DNA of 64,000 nucleotides from contig VXCM01000116.1 in assembly GCA_014773175.1 (NCBI GenBank), forward strand, positions 124,001 through 188,000, read 5' to 3'. Below are positions 32,001 through 45,600 of this stretch, piece by piece (positions within the stretch are counted from its first letter, which is position 1; every line of letters begins with the position of its first letter). The stretch is from Lucifuga dentata (Eukaryota; Chordata; Actinopteri; Ophidiiformes; Bythitidae). The position numbers were made by a program, and so were the translations under genes. A model generated the notes under the pieces. That model saw only the letters and a list, made by a program, of their open reading frames with translations, searched no databases and was not told the DNA's origin.

Positions 32001-35000
32001 TCAATGGCAAGCAAATAAATGGGCCTAAATGGTTTGTCACTGGAATTAATGAAAATAAAACATGGCTACATCATTTGTACAAAGTTAATAATATTTTGTT
32101 TTCATTTATTTTCTTATGAATACGGTATAAGAATCAGTAATGTTTTAGAGAAAGATGTCTGTTAACTTACTGTAAGTTTTCTGCTGCTGTATAAGTCAAC
32201 ATCGTGTGTGCTCGTTCTACCATGGAGCACTGCAGGACGTAGTCAAATCAAGTCAAGTCAGTTTATTTATTAGTACATTTAAAACAACAGAAATTGACCA
32301 AAGTGCTGCACAAAAATAAAAAAAAAACAGGTAAAACAGATAAAGAAATAAAATACAATAAAGCACCAAGAACCATAAAAACATGGAGCTGGAATAGATT
32401 AAAAACAAAACGTACATGAATGATTTTTAGTTTTGATTTACATTTAGTTTAGTTTATTTGTTTTCACATATAAAAAAAATTATGAAATTTCAGAAAAGAA
32501 AAAAAATTAAATGTGAAGGAGAGCTGCAAAAAACCCAAGCGGCTTGAACAGGGCAGTTCTCCGGAAGCTGCATGAGAATTGTTAAATTATAAGACAATTA
32601 AAATTTTTTTTAGCAGTGTGTTCGTAAAGGTTATGCAATGGTTGCATTTCCCTAGAATGTCGCTTTTTTTTAAAAAAATAATGTAATTTTTTTTTTGTTA
32701 ATGTAAATTTTTTTTTTTTTTTTTTNATTTTTTTTTTTTTTTTTTAGTAATGTAATTTCACACCATTCTACCCGTTAAGTGGTATTTCCTGTGGAGCCAT
32801 GTCATTGAAACATCATGGACAGTTATCAACAGCTTTCTGAGAGGCAAGCTGGCTTCTTCTTCCTCAGGTTTACCTTTTCTGATCTCACAGCAGAGACGGC
32901 TTGTAATTCCCCCTGCTTCCCCTGACGTCTGTGGTTCCATATGAATGAGCTGCATCAGTTAGTCCTCCATGTGACGCTTGTGCAAAGGGGATGAGTCGTG
33001 CGCGCTGAGGGGGCTCCTCTTGCCCTATCTGCCAGTTTCCTCTCCCGTATTTCCTTAGCACTTAACAGACTTGTTTTAACAGTAGGGCGACATGATAGAT
33101 TTCCAGCCAAAAAGCTGAACCGTGTTTACTGCATAACTGTGTAATAGCAGCTTCTTCCTATTTGTTAATGTACAGTTGATGGAACTGATATTTTATACAG
33201 ATGTTGTAGTTATTGGCAGGAATGGTAACTCCAATGAAACTGATTGAGCAGGGGTACTCAAATGCAAATCTTAAAGGTCCACAAAGAAAATTTTCAATAA
33301 GACAAATCCATTTATTTAGGTCAGTCAAGCCAGGGTCAGATTGGGATCCTAATTTTTACCAGGAATTTAAGGTGTTGAATGGGGGGTGGGGGTTGCTGCT
33401 GATGAAACTAGCTGCGCTGTCAACTCTCAGTGAGCCCAACACTGTGTCAACCCATCGTTGTCATGGAGATGACAGGATGCTGAATGTGATTGGGCCAAAC
33501 CNACTGTGTCAACCCATCGTTGTCATGGAGATGACAGGATGCTGAATGTGATTGGGCCAAACCAAAGCAGAGTAGACATTCTCACACAGACAGTGAAGCA
33601 GCCGGACATTCGGTTTCGCTTTCTCTGCTGTTTACATGGAGAAAGCGGAGAATTGTGACGCATTGTGTCGCAGCGATGTCTCGCAGATAATACAAATAAT
33701 ATATATGAAAAGTATAATTAGCTCAGAGTCTGGAGACGGTTGGTGGCAGCGGTGACATGGTTTGTTCCGGATCCAGACCGGAGTCTGGACTTTGAGGATG
33801 ACTGTGATAGAAAGTGTTGTCTGTATTCCATTTTCTCTTTCACTATCACCGCACATCATCACAGCAGTCACCGATTGCTGAACATCCATTCTCACCTGCC
33901 TTTTCGCAACTCTCAAACCTTCATGTCTCCCACACCGAGGGTGAGAGTGTAGCTTCTTGTGTTAATGTCCGCTGGCTGTAGTTGTTGGCGGTGTGAGGTT
34001 AGCACGACTTAATATGATTGTTTATATAATCAGGAGCTGCTTGTAACAGAGCTCCTTCATAATTAGCTTGTCAACATTTCCTCAGCCGCCTTTTCAGTCT
34101 TAAAACCTCTCATCATGTGCAGCAAAGTAACTCCACATTAATAACAGAAATCTAAAAAGCTGGATGTATATTATTAATGAGTAATTTTGTAAAGAGTCTG
34201 TGAAAGAACATTAATTATATGTTTGCCTCATGTTAAAGACTGGTTGACATCAAAGATTACTGTATCGGCTGGCAGGTGTTGCCTTCATCCAATCCCAATT
34301 GTGGTATATCTTGCCATAATTATAATATCCTTGACCCAAATCTGGTCACACATAATCTCTCTACACAGTCTTACCTGTGATGGTTGCTGGGAAACGATTG
34401 CTTTCAAAGTCAACATGTGTCCTGTTGTGTCATGAAGCTGGTGTTTTGGCGTGCTCAGACAACAGGGAAATAGGTGGGAGGAACAGGGGTGCTGGAGAGG
34501 GGGCGGGTNGGGGTGGAGGTGGTGTTATTAGTCCCCTGAAGTGGAAAAACGGCCGATTATGGATCCTGAAAGACTGGCACAGCATCAGTAATTACCAATA
34601 CTGCATGCTCCCACGCAAGACTGAGTGAAGTGGTAATGAAAAACTGACAGAGCATGCGGCACCTCTGCAGCAAGCTCCATTAGCCTCCAGCTCTGTTATC
34701 TTATGATGGAGCTGTAAGCAACAAACTGTAGAAGGTATCTTCCTCACGTTTGTCTGCAGACATTATGTCTTTCCATGTTTGTCAGCATTTTGAAGAGGTG
34801 TCTTGGTAATGTTTCACATTTAAGCTTTTCCCTACCTTTCTTGCTTGTCCCCCTTTAGGCATGCAGCCTTGTGTTGAAAATTTTTTAGATACTGACTTAT
34901 AGTTTTTACCCTAAAAAAGAAATTTCATAACACATTCCTCTGTTATATGACTTTTTATTTATGGCAGAGCTATTTTATGATCAAGGAAATGCATTTATCC

Positions 35001-38000
35001 CACTGAATTGTCAGTCGCCTTTCTAATTGTAGGAACAGGATTAAAGTATCTTTGAATAGTCTGACAGCCACTTTTAATATAAGGTGTTGCTTCATGTTTG
35101 TTGTGTCATACTGTAGAAATTTTTGCTTGCATGATGGGTGAGTAATCAACTAGTTACTGTAGTTTAAAGAAGGTCAGAAATGCACCTGTCTTTTTCAGCT
35201 GAACTCAAAAAAGCTGCAAAAGCAACAAAATACAGTCTAAACACATCCAGATTAATCATCACAGATATTATCCTCCAGATATTCATCTAAACGTGAAACT
35301 GACAGGAACGGTCATTGAGGTTCTACCTGATACTAGATTTCTTTTCAGCTGTGTTTTATACTCTTGCGCTGCTCCCTCTTTTTTGAAGCCTTGAAGAAAA
35401 ATGGCGACATCGAGTATTTGCCATACACAGTTTATATGATCTTATCTTATGTTTAAAGTAGAAAAAAAATATTTACTGCTTGATGCACTGATGTGTGATG
35501 TATGACATGGAGCTAGGTAATGTTACCTTAATCTACTTCCTGTGTCCGTGTCCCTTGGTTTCCTTCCTAACTTCTGACTGTCCCTGTATTTATCAGCATA
35601 TTAATAGAGTGAGGATATGACCTGTTATCCATCTGTCTCTGCAAGTGTCTCACTGTAGCTGTCAAGATGGCAAAGGCCCAGACTTGAGGACTCCAGGTAG
35701 GGATGTGAGCTGCTGCTGGTAGGTCTGAGCCATACTATAATGATGCTCCATGGTGTAACTCATAACTATTCATGAAAGGGAGCAGGCCTACAGCCAGGCC
35801 TATGGGTTTATTCAGTCTGTGCTCAGTGTGATGGTCAACTGAATCATCAGAGCAACACACATTTGACTGCTGCTCATAAATATGTATCACGTGGAAAAAT
35901 AACAGTCACAGCTGACTGTAGATATTGCAGACTGAGCCTCAGGCTCTTCCAAACAAACAGAACTGAAAATATTCTCCAGTGTCACCGTTCTGTTTCATGT
36001 ACTCTTTCCTATAGCGCCTACACTGACCTGTTTCACTATTTATTCCGTTGCCTCTTGCTTCATTCTTGCTCAGGCCTGTGGGGCTCGTGTATATCCCAGC
36101 ATGCTCTGGTTTGAAGTTGGGGAAACACCACCAGCTGCAAGTCCAGCACAGGGTGAACTCATAGAGAGGTAATAAAAAAAACATGCATACATCCATACTT
36201 ATTGCTAATTTACACTCTCCAAACCACCTGTCCTGTGTGTTTTTTGGACTGTTACTAAATTCCTGCAATTATATCATGAAAGCTTCACACAGAAAATACC
36301 AGGGATGAGCATATCTTGCTTTGATATGATAATGCTAACCACTAACCACTTGTGCCACACCAGATTTCATGATGCATTCTGATTCATCTTACTGCGTTGT
36401 TTCAAAATCAAAAGTCTCAGAAATGTTATAGTGGGACAGGACAAAAGCCTCTGGTTATACAGTACGTCTGTGGTTTGAAAAATTGTTTTGTATGCAGAAG
36501 ACTCAGTGTTGATTTGTGGGTGTGCATGTTTTTGCGTATATCGATGTGAAAGGCCGCTGAGCTGTGGACCAACCCCATGTTCACATCACTTGTAATGAAA
36601 TTAGAGCCGCATTGTGCCCACACTACTGGCCTCCACTGATCCTCTAATTCAATTACCCCCCCTTATTAACGCTCACATGCTGTTGGCTGACCCACGACCG
36701 CACACTGCTTTTGCTACACACCATTCACTCAGCAGCCCTCTCTGTTCTGCCTCTCCAGTCGACTGATTAAACAGTCATTGTCCTACAGACGCACAGGGCC
36801 GTCCAGGTTTCTACTCCATACCAATTCTGCACTGACGGCAGACAGCAAATAGGTAACAGCCGGCAGACGTAACATCATGACACAAGCAGTACGATTGAGA
36901 TTCTAAGGGTGTTTTCACACCTTTGTGGTTTGTTCTGGTTCAGTCAGACTAGGGTTTGTTTTCCCCTTGGTACGGTTTCTTTGGGCAGGTCTAACCATAG
37001 CAATCGCACACGAGTGTGGACCAAAAACACGGCATTGATGCCATTTTGAAGAGGTGGTCTTGGTTCAGTTCCAAACAAACCCCAGAGTGGTTTGTTTGTA
37101 GTTTGAACATGATCCGCACTACTTCTGAACCAACTACAATCTATTGATGTAGAGGCAGTCCCCGACTTACGAATGTCCGACTTACGAACAACCCATACTT
37201 ATACGAACCGACCGCCATAAAGCCTATTAAATTAAAAATTTGAGTTACATACAATGATTCGTAATAATGAACGGCGCACTATTTTACGACGCACGTCAAA
37301 ACATTGCATGCCGTCAGCGGCCGTCGCTATTTTAAGTCGGGTCATGCTCACTGTAAACACCGTGTTGTGTGTGTTGTTTGTGTTTTGCCTTTTTATCTTT
37401 TTTGTAAACTTTGTAACCATGCCTTCAAAGCATAAATCCAGTTTCTTATGCGTAGAAAGGTAAAATATATACACTAAATATGCACCTTACGTAACTGTTC
37501 TGACTTACGAACAAATCTGACTTCCGAATCGCTGTGGGAATGGAACTCGTTCGTAACCTGGGGACTGCCTGTATAGAATGATCAGAAACCAGAGATGGCT
37601 AGGTGCAGTAGCTTAGTTACTATGACCAGCAGTCAAAAAGCCCAAATGAATTCAATTAACAATGATATTAAACAGGGAAAACCAAGAAAATTTAACTATT
37701 TAATAAAGCTGTCAATGGCATTTTTACTTACTAAATGATTTGATGATGCTATTGAAAAGTAATTTCATTTTTTGTCTATCCAAGAGTTTATTAATTGACC
37801 AATAGCTTTAATTATCAGTGTACAGAGCAAAACTTGTGAGATTAAGTGTGAGCTGTAAAACTATGGCTAGAACAGGAACAAAGCCCATTGCAAATTGTTT
37901 CATCCCAATGCACGCAAGCACACACACAGATACACATTAGGAAGGATGTTGTATTGACTTAATCACCACTGCAACAAAAATGTGATTTTAGATACGTGAC

Positions 38001-41000
38001 ATGTAGTACTATAGTACTTTATTATGCTGACCTTAAAACTGAAGTTAAACTGTTTATTGGGTTTATGACGGGTTCACAGAATCCCCTGTTTTTGAGTGCA
38101 TGTATGATACCAGTAGAGCCGAATCATCTCATGTCCATATCCAGAATTTCTAAGCTAAATCTCTGTCAGGTTTCTCAATCTGTACTCTCTGCCCTGAGCT
38201 TATTAAAATTTCAATCTGCTACAGGGCTCTCTTTCCTGCCTTGCACAATGAATGTGCCTTTTTAAATAATGTAACTGGCTTTAACAAGATTGTAAAACGT
38301 TCATTTAACTTTCATAAGCCCTGTTAGTAAAGTGACTATTTCAAGCGATGGCAGGAAACTTTGGCAGTCTCTCCGTTTTAGAGAGGAGAACACAGTTAGC
38401 TGGAGAGTTTACAGTAGCCCGCAGGGAAGGCTGAGCTTGTTGTTGTCACCCCCGTGGCTACGAAGGAGAGGTTAGTTGTGACGTGGGAGATTTAGATTGG
38501 CCTACTGGTAACTGATAGCGCTCTGCACACTCCCCTTCTCCTCTGCTTCATCCATAATGTACAGTGCTAAACATTAAAGTGTCAGTCTGTTCAGGCTCAG
38601 CTAAGCACCATGTGATGACTTTTTAATCCGTTTATGGCTGATGGGCTGTCTCAGTTTTTTTTTCCTCTATAATACAGTTTGGTGTTTGGTAACATTAGCC
38701 CCACTCAGACTGAGCGTCATGTATGCAAAGGCTGCTAGTTGAGCATGTGTGTGCCTCTCCCTCTCAGGCATTGTTAGAGTAATGTGACCTTCATAGGGAG
38801 ATTAAAATATGTAGCAGGCATGCATTGATTTTGGACTGGCCACAGAGATTTATGGACTCTCGGCCAGTGCATAAATATTGATATGCTATCCTAAAGAGAG
38901 GTCTGACGTGTGTGTGTGTGTGTGTGTATCTGCACTTGTTTGCATATATACACTCATCCACCGCTGTATATACAGTATATGAAGATGAATGCTAGTACCT
39001 GATTAAAAGAGTAATTGGTAGCATGAGTGTTGTTACAATCTGCATCTGACCCAGCAGCAGCTTAATAAGGTCATTTCCATTATGTGGTGGCTAATTACAA
39101 TATCTGTCACTGAAGTCCCCAAGCTGCACTGTCACGTAAAAGAGCAACTTAAAGGTACATTTCACCCTGAACACAATAAAACTTATTTTATTGGTGTGAA
39201 TAGCTGAAGTTTGGATAAGGACTTTGGCTCACAACAATGAAAATATCACACCAAACCAAATTGTCCCAGTAGCATTTGGTTTGTGGTGCTCAATGCTGCA
39301 TTCTATATATCTCATTTATTACTAGGCTCTTAATTCATCAGTGTGCTTTTCCTGAACACATTACCAGATTTGTCTTCTGTAATTGTATATTGTCAGGAGG
39401 GGGGCGAATGTTCTCAATCTAGTGCCTCTTAATTAGACTTGGTGGAATTAAAGGGCAAAGCTGGCTGCCAGCATTTCTCAAACTGACAGAGGAGCTGATT
39501 GTTAAGCTCAGAATGTGAGAAGAGTTAAGATGAGCCGTGTCTGTGTGCATTGTTATTGTATCCTGCTACAACCATCTCTTGTCTCCCAATTTGTTCCTTG
39601 GTTTTATTGATTGGTTCCATGGTTTTTCTCAAAAGTTAGTTGCTGGGCATCTTTCTCAGCCGTGGAGACACTCCAGTTCAGACTCTTGCTGGTTGTTGTA
39701 TTTGAGATGCCGTCCTTTGAGAAGTGTTGTAATTTGTAGGTAGTTTAGGATGAGTGCTACTGGTCCTGACAGGCCTATTGGGATAACTCACATTGCTGAC
39801 ATGAATTTCTGTCCAATGAATTTGCCACAAAAAAAAAACTCTTTTCTGGGTCATTTGCTTAGATTGAATCTCTGCTGCCCACCTCTTTCTCTCTCTCTCT
39901 CTCTCTCTCTCACTGTTCTTTTTGCTGCACAGTTGATGTCTGAGNCCTCTTTCTCTCTCTCTCTCTCTCTCTCTCACTGTTCTTTTTGCTGCACAGTTGA
40001 TGTCTGAGATGCCAACAGGCTTTCCAGTGAAACAGGAGAGACAGCTCAGGAACCCTTCAGCATGAATGGGAAAGTCCTGTGAATCTGCCAATTAAATTGA
40101 AACAGCACTGTCTGAATTACCATATATCTTAAAAGAGCCAGTTTCCCATTTTCTAAATGTACTCCGCATACTTAAGGCTTCAACGGTGGGTTTTACATAT
40201 GAAAATATAAACAGAATTTTCAGCTTAGATTAATTTAGTGAATTGTCGACCACTGCTAATTTGCTCATTTGTTAGTAGGTAGGCTATGTCCCTCTCCGAA
40301 GACACTTGGACAGCTTAATAAAAACACAGTCCTGCTCCTCAGCATTGTTATGCTGCCAGTCCATATTAATTTTCTGAGTGAAACACCTTTACTTATCAGT
40401 TAAGAGTCTGTCCATAGCGAGGTGATAGTGTATTATTAGGTGACTGGAGAAGCTGGCAGCGTGCAGTAATTTAATCTGCGGGCTTGGATAACAGAATGGA
40501 CTGCAGCTGAACTTCAGGATCGGGTTCCAGACTTCTGCTGTGGTTTCAGGCTTCAGTGAAGAGAGGTTCTTCTCGCTCACCATCTTGCGGAGTCGTCTGC
40601 AGACCAAATCTTGCTGTTTGCTGCCTGCTTCTTGTCTGGATATGAGGGAACTAGTTTTTCAGTCATGCACTGTGCGTGTATGGGAAAAGGTAAGGCCAGT
40701 CTGAATGCTTGGGGGAAAATAACATTTGTATAGTTTTAATGAGAAAGTTTCGGGTCAGCCTCAAGCGAGTGAAAGGCAGGCGAGTAGCATTGTGTCTTTT
40801 TGGTGTTTTCACAGTTCTCATACAATATCAGCCTGTTTCAGTGTCAATCTTCATCACTGTCTTTCAGCGTTCACTCTGTCATTGCAGTAACATCAAACAA
40901 ACTGCTGTCATTCTAGTACTTGTGAACTAAAAAGACACGCTTTGTACTAAAATGTGTCATATACACAAAAATATCCACTTTAACAAGTGTTAATGTCTTG

Positions 41001-42564
41001 TAGTCTGTCTGAAAATGTTCTTTTTTCTGCTGGTGGGATGAGATTTCACCTCTTCCTTCAGGTGCGATCTCTATGTGGGTTTCAGGAATGTTCTGGAAAC
41101 AAACATCATTATTTCGTGACAATGTACAATAGCAGTTAACACTCATTAACAATAGTAGTTAATAGTAGTTAACATGACTTGCAGTGAAAGCACGTTATCT
41201 CAGCCTGTGGGGTTTGTTGTTTCATAGCATTTCATGCAAAATAATACACATTAAATAACTTATTTGCATTTTACATAATACACTAAGTAGTTTCATACCC
41301 TGCCAATTTGATGATTAGAAGGCTTTTGTCATTACAGGAACATAACCACATTGGAAGTGGAAAGTTTTTCATTGTTCAAACATGAAGAGTTGCTGTACTT
41401 CCCTTTTATTGCACAACACCAAGAATGCATAATCTGTCACCTGCTGACTCTTTTACCTGCTGTTGTTTGATGTTAATGTAAGATGTTGCTGCAGTTCGTG
41501 GTTAATGGATATGCGTTATGTTGCTGCATTCCTGCCATATGCACTTTCTCCGACTTAAAGAATGCCTCTCTGTCTCTCTTTTCCTCTCTGCACTGATGAT
41601 GACTCACACTGAACACACCCCTGCAGAAATCTCCTCTCAAACATCCGAGAGAGGGAGGGAGAGAGAGAGAGAGATAGAGGGANCCCCTGCAGAAATCTCC
41701 TCTCAAACATCCGAGAGAGGGAGGGAGAGAGAGAGAGAGATAGAGGGAGGAGGAGATGTGTGTTTTTTTTGATGTGCGTTTAACACACACACACAATACC
41801 TGTTTGTGTGTCCTGCTCTGCCTGCTCATCATTATTCCTTATGGTTCTCCCCAGGGTGGAAATGCAGCCGAGGTTTTTTTGTACTATTCAGCCTCTTAGT
41901 GTATTTTGCATTTATTTAGGCATCATATTCTCTTATTTGAAACCAAGGGACTTCAGATGTGTGTTTAAATTTATGAGATACGTTGAACACCTTTAAAAAG
42001 GAGATGACCAAGTCTGAATTATGTAACGTTTAAGCACAAATTTACGCATTTATTTAAGCCACTAGAATTAATCAGAGAGGGTGCAAGGGTGCTGTTGTTA
42101 TAGGTTATCCTTATGTTAATCTCAGTGTAGACAAGCTAACACTGTGTGACACTTGCAGTGATGCTGAAATCCACCCTGCACATGCTGTGATGCTGTAGGT
42201 TCGCTTCCCTTAGGCATCTGCTTCTCTGGAAATAGGAAAAGAGCAAAGAAATCGAGCATGATTAATGGCCATGCATGTATGGCAGAAAACACAACAGGCT
42301 GGTCTGCCGCCATTTTCTAACACAGAGGCCCGCAGGCTGAAAATTGCATAAGAGATCTGCAGAGTTACTCATGCTGTATTTTTAATTGCATTAGTTCATT
42401 TGTTGTTCGTGATTGTGGCTGTGTGGCCTCGTGCAAACCATGTGTGTCAGGTGAGATTACAGTTACAGTGAGACGTGAGTCGTTTCACATACTGAGTGGT
42501 TTGCGCTGCCCGGGATGCCCTCTGGTTTAGCTATCTCTCAGCTTTGTCTTTGGAAGAAATGTTT

Positions 42565-42603
<39 letters not shown>

Positions 42604-45600
42604 TTTGCCAGTCTGAATGTGACTGGTATTTTGTTTTTTCTATTAAGAACTATCTATTTTTAGCACGTTGTGTCAAAACAAAGCTGTGTCATTCTGCGTA
42701 TTTGTGTTCTCACTGAAAGAACCATGCGCTGAAGCCCTGCTAGTTGTACTTCACACTGCATGCAAACCCATTACGCAATCCTGTGCATCCACCGCTGGCC
42801 CAGAAATGCAGCCAGCTACCAATCACTCTTCCTCTCAAGTTCTCTTTTTCCCATTAAAAAAAAAAAAAAATTCTGTCTGTTAATCTGTCTCTCTGCTTTG
42901 CCCAATCTCAGCTTCCCTGCTCCCTTCTGCTTTCCTTGTGAGTTCCATTTCTTTTTATGTAAAGGAGAATGCATGGTGCACTGATTTCTGTATTGCACAA
43001 ATTATAGCAAGGCTGCGTTGCAAGAGTCAGGAATGGATTGCTGTTGCCATGCAGCTTGGTTTTCTCTCAGTGCACTGGAGTATGACGGCAGGTCATGGGG
43101 GCCAGCAGAAGAAAAGAATATGATCTGCTCTTTGTTGCCAGTGGGCTTCTTGTTTACTCTGCATCATTTTTATGTCCACTGGAGGGATGTGAAGTAAAAG
43201 ACTCCTGCATGAACATAACAGGAATTACTCCTACAATTTGTAATCCATATTTTCAGGTTTAATAGTGCTTTGAATGTGCCTTGGATTGTGGTAAAGCAGT
43301 TAAATCGGCCAGTAACGCTCCAGTGCTGTTTGTTTCCTGATGTTACCCTATAAACATACTGCCTCTTTGGGTGTCTCATTCCTGATGTGGGTGTGTTATT
43401 TAATGTTCTAAAACAGTCTACAGCTTTACAATCTACAGCATTTAAGATCGCACAGATACACCTTTAATGAGGCATGCTATTCATGTAGGGAAATTAAAGT
43501 CTTAGCCTGGTGTAGCTTAGCAGAGGCAGCAGAAATGGATATTACTAAAGACATGTTGTTTTCCATTCACAGAGTTATAAAGTCAGTATTTGCATCTCTG
43601 GCCTTATATGTGTTTTATTGCCTTTACTGATGAATGAAGAAAGGAATAACAACTTCGATAATTAACTTGGTTGTAAACATACATTACAGAGTACAGTTAA
43701 TTAGAAATGGACAGTCAATAGTGTGATTTTCCTGAGTCAGATAGTCAATTATGACATTATTGTAGCTTCTTCATTCCATTTTGTTTTCTCCAGTACAAAA
43801 GCTATATATATGGTCACGCTATATACTGGAGTTCATGGTGATAGAAATTGAGAGCCCAGTGATGGACAGATGGAACGAGTCTTGTTTTTCCTCCTGTTTA
43901 TCCTCTCTGTTGTGTGAAGGAATCAAAGTCCTGAGCTCTGATCCCTGGATGAGGACCAGCGAACATACTGACAACTGAGTTTCGTATAGCAGCAGCCAGG
44001 TACTCCAGGCTTTTTTTTTAAATGCTAATCTGGACACAGACTCTCCTGCAAATCTAACTTGCTGATATACTATCAGTTGTTTTTCCTATTAATCTTAACT
44101 CCTGTTCACCTGACAGAAATGCCCCCTCTGGAGATAATCATGTATTTGATGTATAACGTCAGTGAGTTGACAAAGGGTTATGCAGTAACTGCTAAATTGA
44201 GTTTAACATCGAGGGTCTGTTGATTGCAAAATTTACTTCCCTGATACTTCTGGGAAACCACAGGGTGAACCAAAAATTAGATTCATATTTAAAGTCCTTG
44301 TTCATCCTGAAGTTAAAGAGCTCTCTGCTGTAAAAAATAATTTGCTTTCAATTTGTCCTTGGCACGGACACTTCTTCATTTGTTCCAAGCCACCATGTCT
44401 GTGTGACAAGAGAGTCTGTGAGCATGTTGTCATTTCATTTGTGTGATTTATAAAAAAAATGGCTGACGGGACAATGACATACCTTTATGTGCACATCAGT
44501 CTCACACAAATACAAGCTCTGGCCCTATTTATCTGAATTACTCTCTTATCATTATATTGTTCATGTTTTTACCATTGAATTAGTCAGCATCCATTGTTGG
44601 GATTATTCAGCTTTTCCATGTGACAGCACATGTAAATTTTGGCACTAGGACCTCTGTGTTTGCTATTCAGGTAATGACCGGTAATGGAGTGTCCTGTAAA
44701 TTGGCAGTGAGAGTTAGAGGGATCCCCTGATAGGAGGCAATGGCGTCTGTTTCTGCTGTGATTGTGCCAGACTCCTGTAGGGTGACAGCCCCACTATTTA
44801 TCCCCTCCTAGGCACCACCTGTCTCCCATTACTGGACACAGGATCTCCTCACACACACACACACACACACACTTTAATGTGAAAATTCCTCACATCGGAC
44901 ACAGTATGTCTGCTTTGCTAAGGCCAAAACCCAGATCTGAAACCTTCTAACAATCACTGCACTCTAACAACCAAATTAGCGTATGTATCAGGCTTCCTAT
45001 GAATCTCTTTTGCATCACACTTTTCAGAATTATCCAATCTCAACGACAATGATGCATTGTCCAAGTAATTTTCCTGATGGCAGCACTTTAATAACCATCT
45101 GAATTTCACAACTTTAAACACTTGAAAAACCCTTAATATAAGAATGAATTGTTTCAGTTTTAACTCTTAACAATGAGCAAATCTATAACTTCGGAAACGC
45201 TTTTCCCCCCCCTCTTTATTATTAAACTATGAGACTGGAGCTCGGTCACTCATTGCTCTTGATTTTGTTCTCCTTCCACGATGAACATGAAAGTTATGTT
45301 AGGCTCATGATATTGGTTTTGCATTCTGGAAAGCAGCCTAATTGGTTGCCAGCTGTTGAAATGTAGTTAATGAGTGGAATGAAGCACTGTTTCCTCCTTC
45401 TAGTACAGCTCCTCCCTGCAGGATGGAGCAGCATATGTCTGTGGCTCTGGCCCAAGATCAAACTGAGAGACAAGCCACCTCAGCTGGTGACAGCCCCTTC
45501 ACTTGTCACAGCCTCAGCTCTCACTGTCCAGGGTAGGAAGACAGCTAAATTAGTGGCCAGCACAAAACTAGCCATTGCTTGGAGTTTAGCATTAATTTCC

